Part shown: positions 1-10,898 of the stretch, piece by piece
How positions within the stretch are numbered: the first letter of the stretch is position 1
Layout: each line of letters begins with the position of its first letter
Program-made: the position numbers and the translations under genes
NCBI GenBank assembly: GCA_003255065.1
Contig: QAOA01003368.1
Location: 1,175,321 to 1,239,320, forward strand
From: Cercis canadensis
Lineage: Eukaryota > Streptophyta > Magnoliopsida > Fabales > Fabaceae
Direction: 5' to 3'
Length of the DNA stretch: 64,000 nucleotides
The notes under the pieces: generated by a model
The model's input: the letters and a program-made list of their open reading frames with translations, nothing else
Told to the model about the DNA's origin: nothing
Database searches by the model: none

Positions 1-79
1 AATTTACTTCTCCTTAATTCATTATTTGTTGAACTTTTTCAACATTAAAAGCTAAATGCATGCTATGGATATGAGGCAG

Positions 80-1247
80 GTCTCCAATGGCTTACATTAG
101 CAAGTGAAGACTGAACTGGGAATAAAGCCAGCTCCTTTTATGGCTTCATTCTCATCTAGAGGGCCCAATGTGATAGAACCAACAATCCTCAAGGTCTGGT
201 AATTTTGGTGATCATCCTTCAATTGTTCCTAAATGATTACGCAATTGTAATTGTTGGTTTCTGTTTCAGCCTGATATCATTGCTCCAGGAGTCAACATCA
301 TAGCTGCTCTTACAGAAGCTTCATCTCCAACAGAAGAACCATTTGATGAACGCCGCAGCCCTTTTAATATTATGTCTGGAACTTCAATGGCATGTCCTCA
401 TGTGTCTAGTGTTGCTGCCGGCCTTCTAAAAACACTTCATCCTGATTGGAGTCCAGCTGCTATCAAGTCAGCAATCATGACCACAGGTAGTTACAATAAA
501 CAAGTTCTTCTCTTTGGCCATGGTATTACAAACAAGGGTACAATAGACAAGTTTAACACCATTGAAGAATTCAATGTTTTGTGCTAATTTAAGTGTATGG
601 TATTCAATGGAAATTGTATTTGTTCTATATTCTTGACTTAGTGTCTGCTCTTCCCATAATGAATTGAATATATGTGTATTTAATCATTAAAACCAATTTC
701 CATTTGCAGCAAGAAGAAGAGATAACACCAAAGGGCCAATGCAGGATTCATCACATGACAAGGCAACTCCATTTGCTTATGGTTCAATGCACATTTGGCC
801 TAACTTTGCAGCAGACCCTGGACTTGTGTATGATCTAAATACTACTGATTATCTCAACTTATTATGTGCTCATGGCTACAATGAAGCCCAGATTAAGGCT
901 TTTCACAACAAGCCTTACACTTGTCCAGAATCATACAGTTTCACAGATTTCAATTACCCTTCAATATCAATTCCTCGTTATGAAGTTGGGTATACTGTGA
1001 ATGTTACACGTACTCTCCAAGCACGTATAGAGTGCGAATCAAGCAACCCCAAGGGGTTCTAGTTTCAGTTGAGCCTAGCATGCTGAGTTTTAACAGAATG
1101 GGAGAAAAAAAGGAATTCAAAGTGACATTGAAGACACAAGGTTTATCTGATGAACATCATGTATTTGGAGAGTTGGATTGGATGGATGGCAAGCACCATG
1201 TTAGGACTCCTATCGTACTCATGCGTCCAATGGTTATGGAAAATTAG
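80..1247 (+). pseudogene. Subtilisin-like serine protease (subtilase/cucumisin type), 3' part, disrupted
   Basis: Three exons are visible: about 80-193, 270-486 and 710-1247. Introns 194-269 and 487-709 have GT-AG ends. The middle exon carries the catalytic-serine block GTSMACPH and the helix [17 protein letters not shown]. The last exon carries DPGLVYDL and the start of the fibronectin-III-like domain (FNYPSISIP). Intact members are secreted endoproteases made as preproproteins of about 750 residues; the Asp and His triad residues would lie upstream of this window. Two lesions break the frame. One base is missing near 100-105, between the MAYIS and VKTELG parts. A short deletion at about 1020-1030 removes the usual NVG(T/S) turn and shifts the frame before RIKQPQGVLVSVEP. 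A third oddity is YGSMHIWPN where the family has YGAGHVxPN. It is most likely a pseudogene, though sequencing error at either site is not excluded. Confidence 0.82.
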
Positions 1248-2935
1248 GGAATTTGAGGTTGATGCTGCACCTAATTATAGATTTAACAAGTGCAAAGTTC
1301 ATCAAGATAGTGTCTCTTATTTTCCTAACAGAGAAAGGTTTATTGATATGTATTCACAAAATCTCTGAAAAAGTTAAGAGAAGGATATATAATTTAATGT
1401 TCTAACATGTTTCTTTCTACTGTTTTTTTTTTTTTTTTGGGTACATAGGTTGCGCATGGGAAATCTCGTATCAAACCCAGGACATGAGGAGTTGCTTTCC
1501 TAGATGCTACATATTGTTGGGCACAAACTGAAAAATCTTACTGAATTCAAGTTTTGGAATGCGAAGTGAAACATCAAATGAATAAAAAAGACAAGAAAAG
1601 TAAACTTTAAAGTCTTTCCATATTAAAAGAGGCCAGGGTATATTAGTCTTTATTATGTTTACACATTAAATAGGATGTGAAATTAGTTAAATAGAACTTG
1701 GAAATAGCTGCAACCATTTGAGAATTGGGATTTTCAAATTAAACAAACCAAATTTTTTTATAAGTATATATGAGCTTTTATATTAAATTTCTTGATAAAA
1801 TATGGAAGCTCACGTAGAAAAATCTTCATCCTTATACAACAAATGTGAAGAAGGTAAACACCACTTCACAATGCTTATATGAGATCCACCACCAAACTAT
1901 CCACATTATGTGCAAACAAAATAACCAAAGGAACAAAACCAAAGATCATTCCAAGATTAGCATATAAAAAAGAGCAAGCCTATTATTGTGTAAATCAGTT
2001 TACTCTAAAAGAATCATCTAAAGATGCAAAGAATAAATTGACCGAAGGCTCAAACTCACTGTCCTTCTTCTCTTGTAGGCTTCATAAAATCTATCTAACA
2101 CAAATCAGATTAGTCAAATTCTAAATCTTCACTACTTATTTGTCTAAAAGACAAAACAACCCACTAAACTGAGCATAGCACTTTAATCTAATTAAGATGA
2201 AGCAAGCTATTACTTATAATATATTTTCCCAATAATAAAAGAAAACGCCAGTAGCATACTGCATAGCTAAGCAGAAAAACAAGTGCAGCCAAGATCATTA
2301 CTTAATCAGAGACAGTACCGAGCTCTATGTTCAACTTACTCCTCTAGTGAAACGCTGAGCAAATCTGGCAGAAGACCTGCCCAACCGCACATAACAGATA
2401 AATAATAGCCAGGCAACTGCTTATTTAAAGTTGTAGAATTCCCAAAATGCTAATATCACTCCACGCTTATCATCTTGAAAAGTATAAAACACCAACACAC
2501 ATTCAAATTAAATTTCCTCTCTTTCCTTCCAAAATCTTCAGCAACCAAAACTAGCTTCATATTCTAACCCAGCTTTAAGCCTCAAAATCAAACAAACCAC
2601 TGAATTCACCATGACCCACAAACTTTCCTCACATACCCAACAAATCCAGAGCATACCCAGATGTGCATATCAACTAAAGAGTTAAAATTTATGAAGAAGC
2701 AGAGAAAAGGGGCATTACATTACTTCCTTTCCAGACTTCGTACACGCGCTTTGCACTCCTTATATATCTTATATATAAGATATAAGATTAACTCGATATA
2801 TATTAAGAAAAAATCATAGTTAGAATTGTTAAAAATTTTAAACTTTTTTTAATTGTTTCATATTTTCAATCACCAGAACAGTTTTGAAAAGTATTTCTTT
2901 TTAAAGTGTGCTTCTCAAATACACTAATAAAATAT
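1248..2935. other. Intergenic, no gene seen
   Basis: No open frame here shows protein-family resemblance or a plausible exon structure. A T-run at 1423-1438 is followed by sequence resembling the tail of a decayed repeat. An AT palindrome (TATATATCTTATATATAAGATATAAG-like) lies at about 2760-2787. The stretch 2100-2750 is somewhat less AT-rich and could be untranslated or intronic sequence, but nothing identifies it. Confidence 0.5.
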
Positions 2936-3180
2936 TTTAGCATTTAGGTCTTGTTGTGTTTGCTGTTTTTTAGAGATTATGAAAGATACATAATGATAAA
3001 ATAATTTAGCCTAAGGAATGGGCAATTCCTAAAATTATTCACAGTTTCAATTCTCACCACTCGGAGTATCTTGCTTCTTTTTAATAATTGATGGATAGAT
3101 AATATGCTCTTTTCCCTTTCTTTTTCGATTAGTGCGGTTGGGTCATTCTTAGTTAGTATGTTTTTCGAGGGTTTGTAAAA
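2936..3180. repeat. Dispersed repeat, copy A of three
   Basis: It begins CATTTAGGTCTTG and contains GAGATTATG, CATAATGATAAAATA, GAATGGGCAATTCCTAAAA and TTCTCACCACTC. The same ordered blocks recur at 3411-3429 joined to 7316-7550 (split by the copia element) and at 7821-7970. There is no coding capacity and no termini I can define. Confidence 0.6.
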
Positions 3181-3429
3181 TCTTGGCTAAGTAAATAGTA
3201 ATATCTCGTTTAAGGAAGAGGAGCAACTTAAGTGATGAGCGCGTTTCTTCATGTTTTAGGCACATCTCTTCTTCTTCTCTTTTTTTTTTTTTTCCCAGAA
3301 AATATAAGTCTCAGGTTGAACCCTATGCTTCGATTTACTTCCTTAAATACTTCTTTTTGGTGGACTTGGTGTAGTTCATACTCACTGCAAAGGTCTAATC
3401 AAAGACTGGAACATTTGCGTCTTGCTGTG

Positions 3430-3789
3430 TGAAAAGAGCTTGACCAGCTCTAAACCAGATTAACTCTCAGTAAGCAAAGGAGAAATTGCAGTAAATCAAG
3501 AAAGAGTACAGAGAGTTGTGAAACCTTTCTATTCTTTTCTATTCAACTTAAAATGAATGAATCCTGTACAAGCTTCAGTTTATATACAAAGAGTAAAAGA
3601 AAAATAAAAGCCACGTATACAAGTGACAGCTCAGCAAAGCTAACTGTTTAACTAATTTCTGATACACTAACTCATCTAGCTAAACAGAAGGTTAATAATT
3701 TAACTATAGTTAACAACTGAACTAACTACTGTGGTGAGATTAACTAATTTGACTAACTAACTAATCTGTACATGTAACTAATCTGTACA
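3430..3789 (-). repeat. copia 3' LTR
   Basis: A 360-bp terminal repeat, downstream relative to the minus-strand element. It differs from the other LTR at about five positions by eye, all transitions. Confidence 0.95.
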
Positions 3790-3801
3790 TCCCCCCCTCA
3801 A
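3790..3801 (-). other. Polypurine tract of the copia element
   Basis: On the minus strand the sequence TTGAGGGGGGGA directly abuts the 3' LTR, the usual position and composition of the plus-strand primer for reverse transcription. Confidence 0.85.
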
Positions 3802-4268
3802 GTTGGAGCATTGGATTGAAGGAAGTCAACCAATCCCAACTTGGAGACAAGAGAATTAAACTGAGGACCACCAAGATTCTTGGTAAAGAGATCTGCAAGT
3901 TGTGCTTTGGTAGAAACATGTTGAGGAAGAACAAAGCCAGCTTTGAATTTATCTCGCACTAGGTGACAGTCAATTTCCAAGTGCTTGGTCCGCTCATGGA
4001 AGACAGGGTTAGCAGTGATATGCAAAGCAGCCATATTGTCACAAAAGAGAGGAATAGGCAGAGAGATAGGAATGTGAAAATCATTCAGAATGTATGTGAT
4101 CCACTGTAACTCACAAACTGTAGTAGCAAGACTCCTATATTCAGCCTCAGCTGAAGATCTACTGACTGTAGATTGTTTCTTAGTCTTCCAGGAGATAAGA
4201 GATGAGCCAAGGGACACACAATAACCAGTAATAGACCTCCTAGTGTCCTTGCAGGCAGCCCAATCAGC
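3798..4268 (-). pseudogene. copia pol: RNase H part
   Basis: The open frame of about 156 codons runs from the N at 4269 to a stop near the polypurine tract. It shows the copia RNase H signatures: [16 protein letters not shown] at the start, [20 protein letters not shown], a CDN motif ([11 protein letters not shown]) and [16 protein letters not shown]. These supply the acidic residues of the RNase H fold. In the family this domain follows reverse transcriptase in one polyprotein. Here it follows directly on the integrase C-terminal region across a single N, so the reverse transcriptase is missing or unassembled. Confidence 0.9.
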
Positions 4269-4269
4269 N

Positions 4270-5632
4270 TAGGAGAATCAAAAACAGGAAGTGGCAAAGA
4301 TATAGTATTGCTGGTAGGTGAAATATCAGCAAAAGGAAAAATGTGTTCATGAAAAACAACATCCCTGGAAGTGTAAGTTTGATGAGTGGCAAGGTCATAG
4401 ACCCTATATGCTTTCTGTCCTGTCATAAATCCTAGAAATATGCATCTAAAAGCTCTAGTATCAAATTTGTTGGGGTGTGGCTGTGTGTTAGTTGCATAGC
4501 AGAGGCAGCCAAAAACCTTTAAAAGGTTATAATCTGGTTGGGTTTTATTTAACAAATCGTAAGGAGTTTTCCAGTTTAAAATTTTAGTAGGTAACCTATT
4601 GATGAGATATGCAGCCATGAGAAGGGAGTGGCCCCAAAATTTAATAGGCAAGTGAGCTTGAAACATGAGTGCTCTAGCAATCTCCAAGAGATGCCTGTGT
4701 TTCCTTTCCACAATGCCATTTTGTTGAGGTGTATAGACACAACTCTTTTGGTGAATGATTCCTATCTGAGAAAAAAAATTTTGACACTCATGGCTTGTGA
4801 ATTCAGTACCATTGTCTGTTCTAATACACTTAATGTGTTTCTGAAATTGAGTGTGAATCATTGTGAGAAAATTCTTAAGTGTTGTGAGTGTTTGATGCTT
4901 ATGTTTAAGTAGATAAACCCAAGTGGCTCTGCTGTGATCATCTACCACAGTAAGCATGTAGTGTGCACCTGTAAGAGAAGCTTTATTGTAGGGACCCCAT
5001 ATGTCTAGATGCAAAAGATCAAACACAGATTCTGATCTAGTGATGCTAAGGGGAAAAGGTAGGCGATGTTGTTTGGACTTGTGACAAATATCACAGGGCG
5101 AAGGTAAGGTGAGGTCTATATCAGATAGGAAAGGTAAATGTTTCAAAGCCTTTAATGAAGCATGGCCAAATCTGTTATGCCATAAAAGTTTGGAAATTGT
5201 ATTGGAACCAACAGCAGGATTACAAGGAAAAGAAACTGAGTGACAAATGGGATTACAAGGAGATTTTGAGAAAGCTAACTGTTTATTACAAGAGAAATAT
5301 GAAACAGGAATATCAAAAGATGATTTATCTAGTATGTATAAATTCCCAATCACTCTACCAACTGCTAGAACATCTTCAGTCTGAGGGTCCTGCAAAAGGC
5401 ATTTATCAGGGTAAAAAATAAACTGAATTTGTGCTGTTTTGGAGAGTTTTTGTACTGAAAGTAAGTTGAATTTAAAGCTTGGTACATATAGTGCATCAGT
5501 CAAGATTAGATTGGGAGTAAGGTGAACATTTCCAATGTGATGGACTGACTTAACAGTGCCATCTGGTAAGAAAACTGAGGTTTGATGGTGTACTGGCCTT
5601 TTATGTTTGAGAAGGGTGGTATCGATGCACAT
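4270..5632 (-). pseudogene. copia pol: protease remnant and integrase
   Basis: It contains the GAG-pre-integrase HHCC zinc site (HNRFGHASLK followed by CDICHKSKQ). The integrase core has the D,D,E signature (LDIWGP, IRTDNGTEF, PQQNGIVERKHR). A C-terminal segment contains VFGCLCYA and FLGF. The frame is continuous with gag upstream apart from one TGA at 5645-5647. That stop occupies the codon after Asp-Thr where the protease active site has Gly; the A-S-N-H part of the motif follows in frame. The frame runs to the N at 4269, where the reverse transcriptase would normally follow. Confidence 0.92.
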
Positions 5633-5644
5633 GTGATTAGATGC

Positions 5645-6850
5645 TCATGTGTCAACTATCCAAGTACCAGGATCTAAATTACTAGGAGAATTTAAAGCAA
5701 ACTGAAAGGCTTGAGGTGCTGTGTTACCTGCAAAGTCCTCCATTTGAGCAAAATGAACTTGATTACCTTCAAAACCTGCATGTCCCTTCATTAGCTTGGA
5801 AAATTCTTGTTGAATCAGTTCTGTCAAAGAGGATCTTTGATCATTGCTTCTGTCAGCATAGTGGTTCATGTTGAAATCCAAAGGACTGTCAGCTAGGTTT
5901 GCCATAAATTTCCCTCTAGTTCCCTGATTGGTGCGTTGATCCTTTAGCTCCTTATACCAGTCAGGATATCCATTCAATTTGAAGCATGTATCTCTGGTGT
6001 GACCATTCAAGCTGCAATGTGTGCACTTTTCATTCTTCTTGTCATTACTGTTTTGCTTCCTGTAGCTCCCTCTGCCACCACCAGAACCTCTCCCCATAGG
6101 TGTCTTTACAAACATGGCAGAATTCTCACCTTTTCCTAACAGATTAGTATGAACTTCTCTTTGCTTTTCTATCCTCAAGATCATTGAGTAAGCCTTGTTA
6201 ACTGAAGGCAGAGGATCCATTACTAGAATCTGGTTCCGCAGATGGTCAAAGTCATCACTAAGTCCCATCAAGAATTGTAGCAATTTGTGTGAGTGAGCAA
6301 GGTCAGAAACCTTCTTTGTAACATCACAGTTGCAATTCTTGCAAATGCATTGTGGAATTGGTTGCACGCATAGCAGTTCATCCCATAATTTCTTCAGTTT
6401 AGTAAAATACTGCACCACAGACTGATTTCCTTGAGAGATGGTGCTGATCTCCCTTTGTATTTGATAGATTTGTGGTCCATTTGATTCACCAAAACGTTCC
6501 TCTAAATCCAGCCATAGTTCTCTAGCAGTCGATGCATAAAGAAAGGCCTCCACTATTTCCTTTGAAATAGAGTTTAGGATCCATGATCTAATCATGCAAT
6601 CCACCCTAATCCACTGATCATAGTCAGCAGATTCTTCTTCTGGCATTGCACATTTGCCATTGATGAATCTGAGCTTCACCTTTGCTCCTAGAGCAATCTT
6701 AACTGATCTATTCCAGGAAAGGTAATTGTTTCCTGTCAGATGAGTGGTAACAAGCTGCATACCTGGATGATCCGAGTTTGCCAAATTCATCGGATCTCCA
6801 TTAGAGTTGCTCGTTGTCTCCTTGTTCTGTGCTGCAGTCTCAGCTTCCAT
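5645..6850 (-). CDS. copia gag (nucleocapsid) protein
   Basis: It has 401 codons from the first ATG (6850). The N-terminal region holds the conserved copia Gag fold, with HLTGNNYLSWNRSVKIAL near residues 37-54, and UBN2-like features (LWDELLCVQPIPQC, FLMGLSDDFDHLR). A CCHC zinc knuckle lies at about residues 276-289 (CTHCSLNGHTRDTC), after a Gly/Arg-rich stretch, and would bind the element's RNA. The frame opens 14 codons further upstream without an ATG. It ends at the TGA inside the protease motif, so as written Gag is separated from Pol by one in-frame stop. Confidence 0.9.
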   Translation of the reverse strand: MEAETAAQNKETTSNSNGDPMNLANSDHPGMQLVTTHLTGNNYLSWNRSVKIALGAKVKLRFINGKCAMPEEESADYDQWIRVDCMIRSWILNSISKEIVEAFLYASTARELWLDLEERFGESNGPQIYQIQREISTISQGNQSVVQYFTKLKKLWDELLCVQPIPQCICKNCNCDVTKKVSDLAHSHKLLQFLMGLSDDFDHLRNQILVMDPLPSVNKAYSMILRIEKQREVHTNLLGKGENSAMFVKTPMGRGSGGGRGSYRKQNSNDKKNEKCTHCSLNGHTRDTCFKLNGYPDWYKELKDQRTNQGTRGKFMANLADSPLDFNMNHYADRSNDQRSSLTELIQQEFSKLMKGHAGFEGNQVHFAQMEDFAGNTAPQAFQFALNSPSNLDPGTWIVDT

Positions 6851-6943
6851 TCTTCCACCAGAATTTGAAGCAGAGTAGACAAAAGACTCCAAAAATTTTC
6901 GCAGATCAATAAGAAGTAATCACAGGCAAATCTGAATCGATTT

Positions 6944-6955
6944 GCTCTGATACCA
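6944..6955 (-). other. Primer-binding site of the copia element
   Basis: TGGTATCAGAGC on the minus strand lies immediately inside the 5' LTR. It is complementary to the 3' end of plant initiator Met-tRNA, the standard copia primer. Confidence 0.92.
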
Positions 6956-7315
6956 TGAAAAGAGCTTGACCAGCTCTAAACCAGATTAACTCTCAGTAAG
7001 CAAAGGAGAAATCGCAGTAAATCAAGAAAGAGTACAGAGAGTTGTGAAACCTTTCTATTCTTTTCTATTCAACTTAAAATGAATGAATCCTATACAAGCT
7101 TCAGTTTATATACAAAGAGTAAAAGAAAAATAAAAGCCACGTATACAAGTGACAGCTCAACAAAGCTAACTGTTTAACTAATTTCTGATACACTAACTCA
7201 TCTAGCTAAATAGAAGGTTAATAATTTAACTATAGTTAACAACTGAACTAACTATTGTGGTGAGATTAACTAATTTGACTAACTAACTAATCTGTACATG
7301 TAACTAATCTGTACA
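6956..7315 (-). repeat. copia 5' LTR
   Basis: A 360-bp terminal repeat that supplies the promoter side of the minus-strand element. It is followed on the plus strand by the CTGTG target duplicate. Confidence 0.95.
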
Positions 7316-7550
7316 CTGTGTTTGTTATTTGGAGATTATGAAAAGTGCGTAATGATAAAATATTTTAATAGAAAGAATGAGCTGTTCTTGAAATTATTCA
7401 TAGCCTCAATTCTCGCTGTTCAGAGTTTTTTACTTCTTTTTGATGATTGATGGGTAAATCATATGATTTTTTGCCCTTCTTTTTAGGTTGGTGTTGTTGG
7501 GTCATTCCCACTTGGTATGTTTTTTTGGGGATTCTTTGATGGTTGTATTT
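7316..7550. repeat. Dispersed repeat copy B, right part (interrupted by copia)
   Basis: Joined to 3411-3429 across the copia insertion, it recreates the order seen in copies A and C (CATTTGCGTCTTG, then TTTGTTATTTGGAGATTATG). This confirms the insertion point. Confidence 0.65.
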
Positions 7551-9687
7551 GGAATCCTTATTATGTTTTCTTTGCAATAAAAAATTACCTATCTTGATAA
7601 AGAAAAAGATTAATGTGTCAATAAATATGATTTTTAATAATTGACCCAAGCTGTAAGTTATGTGGGGATCAAGAGGAGTCAATGCTACATCTATTAATTT
7701 GTTGAATATTATTGCTATAGTCAAACTATATGAATCAATCTACTTCTTTTGATATATCTTTTGGGTTTGTGAGTTATGTTTGAATTCAAGATCGTAGCTA
7801 AAAGTTTTAAAAAAAATATAAACATTTAAGTCTTGTTATATTTGTTATTTGGAGATTATGTAAAGTACATAATGATAATATATTTTAGCTTAAGGAATGG
7901 GCAATTCCTAAAATTATTCACAGCCTCAATTCTCACCACTCAAAGATATTGCTTCTTTTAATAGATGGATGATTAAATCATAAAAGAAGAAAGGTTATAT
8001 TAAGAAAAAAGAAAGGCCATGAAGAAAAAAATAAGAAATAAAAATAAAATTGAATATAAAGTAAGAGAAAGTTTCAAAATTAGAATGCTTGTACTGATTT
8101 TTCTTCTTTTAATCTAAGTCAACATAACTGATAGACAAAAAGAAAATTTGAAAACGTATTCAATATTAATTCTTGATGAATGGATTTTGTCAAAATCGAG
8201 GTTCTTTAACACCTGTCCTAGATTTACATGGATTTAGCTAGCCAGTTTTGTTTGGGATTATGATTTGGAATTTTTGAAACATAAAGAAAGGCCGTGCATG
8301 TAAATTAAACAGAAAACAGACTTAAAGAAATTAAAGTTTTAAGTAGGTGGATGATTTATGCCAAAATATTGGCTCAATGTCTCAATCATTGTTTGCTCTG
8401 ATCCAAAGTTCTCAAGAAATGTCTCAAGGTTCAAATCTCATATAAAAGAATAAAAGGGAAAACTTGTTCAAAATTGTCAGCTACTCTGGAGAACGATTTA
8501 TTTTATTTTATTTTTAAAAGGTTAAAATGGTGTGTTTTGATAGTGAGCCATTGGTATGCCAGCTATCACCTACCACGCAAGAAATTAATATGTCACGTGA
8601 AAATTTTCCTCTCTTTTTATTAATTGTTGCTAATAGAGAACTAATTTAACAGACAAAAGAATAATTTGAGAATTAAAATAATACTAAAAATAAATTAAGA
8701 ATTAAAATAACAGTTGACTAATTTACTTTTTTTTTTTAATCAAATGTCTGTTTCTTTTTTGCTCTCCTTTTATTTGTTTATACTTTATACAAGCATTATA
8801 ATTTTTAACTTGTTCTCTGTCCGATGATGAATTAATTAATGCAATTGCCGTTCTAATATGTAGCACTTCTACCCTCATTGCTTGCAAAAGATGAAGACAA
8901 AAACACAAGTAGTCATAGAAACCAAATAAAGTTCAACAAGACATTCTAATAGTTGAATACTGGATATTACATTATAGAAATATTGAATTCAAATATTATT
9001 GTAATAAGACGGAATGAGATTATGGTACATGATAAGCTCACTCTTATTGTGTAACATTTTATAAAAATAAAATGAAAATCCAAAAATTAGCTCTCCTGAA
9101 TCATGACTAAAGTAACTCTTAACTTAGTTGAAAGTATATATCTAGCTAGACTAATATAAATCTACAGCAAGTTTGTGCTTCATGTTGGACAAGAGAACTC
9201 AGTTAAGCGATATATTTATATTCTTTTTACACCCTTACATCTAAGTATACAAATATCATATTTCTCTAAACTATATATCTTTCCAAGTATATAGAATCAG
9301 TTAAGCAGTAGTACATTCAAGCCGGGGTAGAAACACATTTCCTTTCACTACCAACCTATCTCAATCAATCATTAATAAATACTTTCAAGGATAGACCAAT
9401 TTTGGTTTGGTTCAATTTCCTACAATTCCGCAATGAACTCTCACTTCATTTCTATGTTCTAGCTGTCCAATTGTGCATGGGTTTGTAATAGTGGCGTAGT
9501 GCTACTCACACTATCACTGATAAGGCTCTCTCTGCCCCAACAAATTAAGGACATAAACTTAATTAATTTGATCCATTTGCAAAGACACTACCTTAACTTA
9601 CAACCATGTATCTCCTCCTTCGTGTATTCTTTATCTTCGCGTTTATTTCTTTTGTATTTTCCTGGACATCAACCACACCTACCTTGT
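7551..9687. other. AT-rich intergenic DNA with repeat copy C
   Basis: Copy C of the dispersed repeat is at about 7821-7970 (AACATTTAAGTCTTG, GGAGATTATG, GAATGGGCAATTCC). One member of a second short dispersed family lies at about 7765-7815. No credible gene is seen in the rest. Confidence 0.5.
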
Positions 9688-9962
9688 CCAACCTTCTCTA
9701 TCTTCATTTTTTTTAGTAATTTCATTTTCTACAATGAAATCTAATGCTCGAGAATATATTGCGAAAATAAAACCTCTATTATCAAACACCTTAATTCTTA
9801 AAATTATGAGAGATAACCATTAACNCCAACCTTCTCTATCTTCATTTTTTATAGTAATTTCATTTTCTACAATGAAATCTAATGCTCGAGAATAAATTGC
9901 GAAAATAAAACCTCTATTATCAAACACCTTAATTCCTAAAATTATGAGAGATAACCATTAAC
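9688..9962. repeat. Two 137-bp direct copies around an N
   Basis: Positions 9688-9824 and 9826-9962 are nearly identical, with about three differences, and abut the single N at 9825. The pattern fits two overlapping contig ends or two haplotypes placed side by side. Confidence 0.85.
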
Positions 9963-10829
9963 AACATATCAAATTACATCAAGATATTTTGGAAGGCATT
10001 GTACTCAACAGTAGATATTTTATCGTGGGATAGAGAGCTTTAACCCTTTCTTCTACTTAACGGTAGATATTACTATATATCCATTGTCTCAATATTGACA
10101 ATCGAAATCCATCCTTTTGCATCAATGGATAGTTACTTGAACATCAAAACTCTTTATACATTACTCAAATAAAGGCCAAAACAGATGAAGACAAACAACT
10201 TCACATCAATTTTGTTTACTGTATGAGCTTTGGATTAGAATCTTGACCTAACTCTCCTATTGTTTTTATTGATGCGATAATACGATGACATAAAAGTCCA
10301 AGTTCAATAGAAGCCTATTCTAAATGTCAATACGTAGGTGCACTCAAAAAAAAAAAAAAAAATTANNNNNAATTATACATAGGTAATGATGAAAAGGATT
10401 GAAACACATAAATTAAAGAAAGTTTTAATTGGATAATTTGTTTCATTTGTAAAAGGTAATTTTCAAACACATTTTCTTCATTTGCTATCTTTAATACATT
10501 AAATATTTCTTGAAAATTTTTGTCTTTATATCCCATGTAATAGTTAACCAAAAAGCATTTAAATCTGTAATAGAAGAAATGAATTTTATTTCTCCTGTTC
10601 TTTTTGAGAGGATAACTTTCATTCCTCAAACAAATCGAACACAAAAAAAATAAAATTAAAAGAAAATATGTTATATGTATCTTTCGATGAAAATTATTTT
10701 TAATTGAAATAATTATTAAAATATTCTCACTTCAAATTAAATTTTAGGATTACTTTTTACTAAGATGAGAGTATTGTTTAATATAATTTTTAATTTAAAA
10801 CAGGTTTTATTGTTTAGATTTAATCGATT
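9963..10829. other. AT-rich intergenic DNA with gap
   Basis: No gene seen. A run of five N at 10366-10370 follows an A-run of about 18 bases, so the A-run probably caused the break. Confidence 0.5.
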
Positions 10830-10898
10830 TATAAATGTCTTTAAATTACATAGAATATGTTGTGACTTTCTTTTTTTTTATATGAAGTTTCAAATGCA

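Larger units (their letters stand above)
3430..7315 (-). mobile_element. Ty1/copia LTR retrotransposon, incomplete
   Basis: The two LTRs (3430-3789 and 6956-7315) are 360 bp each and start TG and end CA. The element is flanked by the direct repeat CTGTG at 3425-3429 and 7316-7320, a 5-bp target duplication. Read on the minus strand the order is 5' LTR, primer-binding site matching initiator Met-tRNA (TGGTATCAGAGC), gag, protease motif, integrase, RNase H, polypurine tract, 3' LTR. That order with integrase before RNase H is copia-type. The length is 3886 bp against about 5 kb for intact relatives; the reverse transcriptase is absent. It inserted into copy B of a dispersed repeat. It cannot be autonomous as written. 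Confidence 0.95.
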
